Assembly (NCBI GenBank): GCA_029268515.1
Contig: JAQWNP010000003.1
Location: 1-64,000 of the forward strand
Source: Phycisphaerales bacterium
GTDB lineage: Bacteria > Planctomycetota > Phycisphaerae > Phycisphaerales > SM1A02
Length of the DNA: 64,000 nt
Direction: 5' to 3'
The notes beneath the pieces were generated by a model. The model worked only from the letters and a program-made list of their open reading frames with translations. It did not search any database and was not told where the DNA came from. The first letter of the stretch is position 1. Every line of letters begins with the position of its first letter. Below are positions 61,329 to 64,000 of the stretch, piece by piece. The translations under genes and the position numbers were made by a program.

Positions 61329-62498
61329 ATGAACACTGTTCTTACTAGCCAAGTTCTTAATTGCTTCCTCGCCACCACCTCGCCTGAATCTGAAGCGGCG
61401 CCAGCATGGTTCTGGAGCTTTTTTGATTTCACGAATATCTTCTGGCTGACGATTCTTGTTGTATTTGCCGCAGCCATCCTTGGCGTCATCTTTCAGTACC
61501 GCAGTCGTGACGGTTGTCTCAAGAGAATCAATGGCTTCAATGTCACATTTGTTTCAAACACCAGCACTGCCCACTGGGGCAAGATCAATGTCTTTTCACA
61601 AGGCATTGAGTTGGCCTGGAGCGAGCCACACAAAACAGCATCGGGCTTGATCAAGAGCTCTCTACTTGTCAGTGAAGATGAACTTGGCCAAGGTCGTGGG
61701 ATTGTGCGCTCTGTTACAGGTCTCACTGAACATGGACGGCAATTACGACGCAAGCAAATCATCCAAAGCACCAACCCAGGAATGATCAGGCGAACGAGAC
61801 GTCGTATCTACTGCTTTATGGGTTCAATTCGTGACGCGTTCTCGAGTGCGCTTAACATGGCTGTTGGCCAAGTGAGCAGAGGCACTGCGATGGGTTCAGC
61901 AATCAGTTCACAATCATCGAGTGTCTCCGGGCTTTCAAAGTCGATTGTCGGAGCGACAGCCTACGAGCCGATGCTTGAACGCCACCTCGGCTTACCCGTC
62001 GTACTGTCGTTTGCAAATCCAGATGGAATGACTCCAGCAAACACCGAACTACCTGGCTACCTCGTGGCCTATACCTCCAAGTACGTACTGATTTATGCCA
62101 TGGAAGATGAGGCGTTAGAAAGATGGACTTTCAATGTTGCTGATGTTGCCGCATTACCAGAACAATCCCAACTTGAGCTGGTCTACAAGCAAGGCGAATT
62201 TACAATTACCTGCCGTGATCGTGACGCCATATTGATCGAGAGCATTCGTTTTGGCCAGACGACCCAAGCTCTCAATGTATTACTGCTCCCTGGGGCTTCA
62301 GCGACCATTCGGCCAACAGAGCCTGCCCCGTACGAGTTCACAGTAAGAACCACCCGGCGGTATGACATTGTTTGCCCTCGAGGCCTTGGTGCGGTTCGCT
62401 TTACCAGCCTAGAAGATATTGCAGATCACAAAGACAGGCATAGGCGGGGCATTCGGAATCGCACCATGGCACGCATAAGAAAGATGTCGAAGCAATGA
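61329..62498 (+). CDS. Unknown single-pass membrane-anchored protein
   Basis: 389 residues. One hydrophobic helix near 36-55 (IFWLTILVVFAAAILGVIFQ) follows a short N-terminal segment, and the bulk is probably cytoplasmic. The first soluble part resembles a small beta domain (INGFNVTFVSNTSTAHWGKI, GIELAWSEPHKTASGLIKSS), then a basic segment (MIRRTRRRIYCFMGSIRDAF), a Ser-rich linker and a second beta-rich domain (LPGYLVAYTSKYVLIYAMED, YKQGEFTITCRDRDAILIES). The C-terminus is Arg/Lys-rich. No family recognised. The last bases overlap the next gene by 4 bp, so they are translationally coupled. Confidence 0.75.
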   Translation: MNTVLTSQVLNCFLATTSPESEAAPAWFWSFFDFTNIFWLTILVVFAAAILGVIFQYRSRDGCLKRINGFNVTFVSNTSTAHWGKINVFSQGIELAWSEPHKTASGLIKSSLLVSEDELGQGRGIVRSVTGLTEHGRQLRRKQIIQSTNPGMIRRTRRRIYCFMGSIRDAFSSALNMAVGQVSRGTAMGSAISSQSSSVSGLSKSIVGATAYEPMLERHLGLPVVLSFANPDGMTPANTELPGYLVAYTSKYVLIYAMEDEALERWTFNVADVAALPEQSQLELVYKQGEFTITCRDRDAILIESIRFGQTTQALNVLLLPGASATIRPTEPAPYEFTVRTTRRYDIVCPRGLGAVRFTSLEDIADHKDRHRRGIRNRTMARIRKMSKQ

Positions 62499-63025
62499 AT
62501 CAGATACCTCGCACCCTTCTGCTTTTGGCGATCTCTTGGCTTGCTTGTTTTTTTCTAAATGCGTGCGCGCCGACTTACGTACCGATGAAAATTAAAATCC
62601 GAGAGATAACAACGAAGAAGCCGATTGCGGACACCCCTGTTGCCGTCAGGCAAAACCAGTTGTTCTTGCCCTTCCCACCTTTTCGGACATTGCCGTTTTC
62701 TTTGACTACATTCCAGCGCCCTGGCAATACGGCCTATGGAATCACCAATAGCCAGGGCTTCATTGCGTTTGACCAGGTGACCATTGGCCCCGCTCAAATC
62801 ATCATTACTGATAAACAAGGTCATATACAGATTTTTTATGCTGACCATGCCATTGAGAATACATGGACACCAATGAGTGGCAGCACTCTGCCACACCGCT
62901 ATGAACTTCAGATCATCGAAGAGGCTGACAGGAATGAGCAAACGCAATCACCGGCAGCCGAAGTCGCCTCACCAGTCTCTGAGACACCCTCTCAGCAGCT
63001 TACCGTGCCGCCAACTGGCTGGTAA
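62495..63025 (+). CDS. Unknown lipoprotein, coupled to the preceding membrane protein
   Basis: 176 residues. Signal MNQIPRTLLLLAISWLACFF with lipobox LNAC (Cys near residue 24), so it is probably lipid-anchored. The mature part begins APTYVPMKIKIREITTKKPI and looks like a carboxypeptidase-regulatory/Ig-like beta domain (DTPVAVRQNQLFLPF, GITNSQGFIAFDQVTIGPAQ). The tail is Pro/Ser/Thr-rich. ATG overlaps the previous stop (ATGA). It ends directly against the convergent phosphatase gene (63026). Confidence 0.75.
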   Translation: MNQIPRTLLLLAISWLACFFLNACAPTYVPMKIKIREITTKKPIADTPVAVRQNQLFLPFPPFRTLPFSLTTFQRPGNTAYGITNSQGFIAFDQVTIGPAQIIITDKQGHIQIFYADHAIENTWTPMSGSTLPHRYELQIIEEADRNEQTQSPAAEVASPVSETPSQQLTVPPTGW

Positions 63026-64000
63026 TTAGTGAATCGCCACAGAGACAATGGTCGTGTCATCAGCTAACTGTGGCCGCTGCGCAAAGGACTGCAGATCAGT
63101 AAAAATCTGTTCAATATCTTGGATGGGCGACTGATTGCTTTTGACAATATCAATCACACGATCCATTCCAAATTGACTTCCACTGAGATCCGGCTGCTCA
63201 ACAACCCCGTCACTGAATAAGATGATTCGCTCGCCGACCTGAAGATCTGTGACTTCGCTTTTGTACTCACTGTCTTCCTCAATACCAACCAGTAATCCAG
63301 TTGGGCGATCGGGTGTCCAACACGATCCACCAGATTGGCATCGCATCCAGTGCCCGTGGCCAGCATCAACATAGGAAAGTTGGTTCGACTTTACATCAAT
63401 GACGCCAACCCACAGTGACAAAAAGCGATTCAGAGCCGAACGCTCAGTCACATACCTATTGAGCTGAGTTACAGCCTCGCCAGGATCACCATATCGGATG
63501 AGCGTGGCATGTAGAAACGATTGCGCTGCTGCCATTAGGATTGCCGCGCCAACACCCTTGCCACTCACATCTCCAACCAGAACCGCCGCTCGACCATCTG
63601 GCAAAGGAACAAGATCGAAGAGATCACCCGAAGCGTGTCGCCCTGGGCGCATAATCGATGCATAGGTCAAGTTTCCTAAAGAACCCTCTTCCGCAGGAGT
63701 CATAAACTGCTGCGCTTCTCGTGCCGCTGCGAGATCAACTTCAAGACTCTTTTGCCTTCGCTCCAGCTCAAGACGTTTAAAGTTGGCTAGAGCCAAACCC
63801 AGAATTCTCGAAACCGCCTGACAAAACCCCATGGCATCTGACCGAACTTCCGATTCACGACTGCGCGCATCCAAATAGAGGTACGCAGCGACCGAGCTAC
63901 CTATGTGTACTGGTGCGCAGAGCGCGGAGTGAATATTGAGATCGGCAATGCTCTGGCCATAGTTCATGGCACTGTCAGCCATCATGCAAGCCATGTGCCC
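63026..64000 (-). CDS. GAF-domain SpoIIE-type (PP2C) protein phosphatase, 5' end cut by window
   Basis: The frame stays open to the right edge, so the N-terminus lies outside; a Met at 63994 is internal. Visible residues begin in a GAF-like sensor (NIHSALCAPVHIGSSVAAYLYLDA), then a coiled-coil helix (ALANFKRLELERRQKSLEVD, AAREAQQFMTP), and the SpoIIE/RsbU phosphatase domain with GDLFDLVPLPDGRAAVLVGDVSGKG (metal Asp pair, GDVSGKG), LTQLNRY-type helix, VDAGHGHWMR, IILFSDGVVEQ and ADDTTIVSVAI at the end. Such phosphatases dephosphorylate STAS-domain proteins to release sigma factors. A STAS protein is encoded at 18.8 kb, but a direct link is not shown. Confidence 0.9.
   Translation of the reverse strand, partial: GHMACMMADSAMNYGQSIADLNIHSALCAPVHIGSSVAAYLYLDARSRESEVRSDAMGFCQAVSRILGLALANFKRLELERRQKSLEVDLAAAREAQQFMTPAEEGSLGNLTYASIMRPGRHASGDLFDLVPLPDGRAAVLVGDVSGKGVGAAILMAAAQSFLHATLIRYGDPGEAVTQLNRYVTERSALNRFLSLWVGVIDVKSNQLSYVDAGHGHWMRCQSGGSCWTPDRPTGLLVGIEEDSEYKSEVTDLQVGERIILFSDGVVEQPDLSGSQFGMDRVIDIVKSNQSPIQDIEQIFTDLQSFAQRPQLADDTTIVSVAIH

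Noticed and set aside
1-64000. CRISPR array, prophage, integron or rRNA operon
   Set aside because: No regularly spaced short repeats, phage structural genes, integrase or rRNA sequence were seen on either strand.

Overview
The window looks like a chromosome segment of a planctomycete of the class Phycisphaerae, probably marine. I infer this from four secreted proteins ending in the dockerin-like double repeat (DxNGDG / VDLxDFSxFL) common in that group, Hanks-type kinase and SpoIIE-phosphatase signalling genes, a lysine-tailed HU protein, and a diderm gene set (murE, murF, mraY, murQ, kdsB, lipoproteins). Three tRNA genes are present. I see no rRNA, CRISPR array, insertion sequence or prophage.

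Layout. 1-2.3 kb: a dockerin-tail secreted protein (cut by the window edge), HU and tRNA-Ser(GCT). 2.4-3.3 kb: murQ. 3.2-14.5 kb: a minus-strand carbon cluster with a two-subunit citryl-CoA-synthetase-like CoA ligase, a short citryl-CoA-lyase-like protein, an HD-like protein, two membrane proteins, an Aquifex-type aconitase, an isocitrate/isopropylmalate-type dehydrogenase, an MmgE/PrpD protein and a PfkB kinase. The first three genes plus aconitase and isocitrate dehydrogenase resemble the citrate-cleaving half of the reductive TCA cycle. 15.5-20.7 kb: histidine catabolism (hutH, hutU, hutI) with an opposing STAS gene. 20.8-23.9 kb: methionine aminopeptidase and a prolyl oligopeptidase. 24-29.5 kb: hpnC-hpnD-hpnE squalene genes, divergent from ispH-rlmN. 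29.5-33.8 kb: a very large divergent indolepyruvate-oxidoreductase-like protein with a HAD phosphatase. 34-37 kb: an APH-like kinase, a YfgM-like membrane protein and an RluA pseudouridine synthase. 37-42.4 kb: queA-murE-murF-mraY; murE appears to start at an ATT codon. 42.6-49.6 kb: a HExxH protein, fmt, def, a TPR protein, kdsB, an unusual CTP synthase and a CAT-anticodon tRNA.

49.6-58.1 kb is the most plastic part. A ROK kinase, a small lipoprotein gene and dockerin-tailed secreted proteins occur there as two copies of a gap-free direct repeat of about 590 bp, 1,711 bp apart. The copies have decayed in complementary fashion: one has an intact ROK gene but a nonsense-mutated lipoprotein, the other an intact lipoprotein but only a 24-codon ROK relic. 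Upstream lies a 1,222-residue protein combining an uncharacterised domain, a sugar-dehydrogenase propeller, a cytochrome c motif and a dockerin tail.

58.5-64 kb: tRNA-Ser(TGA), a Ser/Thr kinase with a TPR-like tail, a membrane protein plus lipoprotein pair, and a GAF/SpoIIE-type phosphatase cut by the right edge. All functional calls come from reading the sequence; no database search was run.
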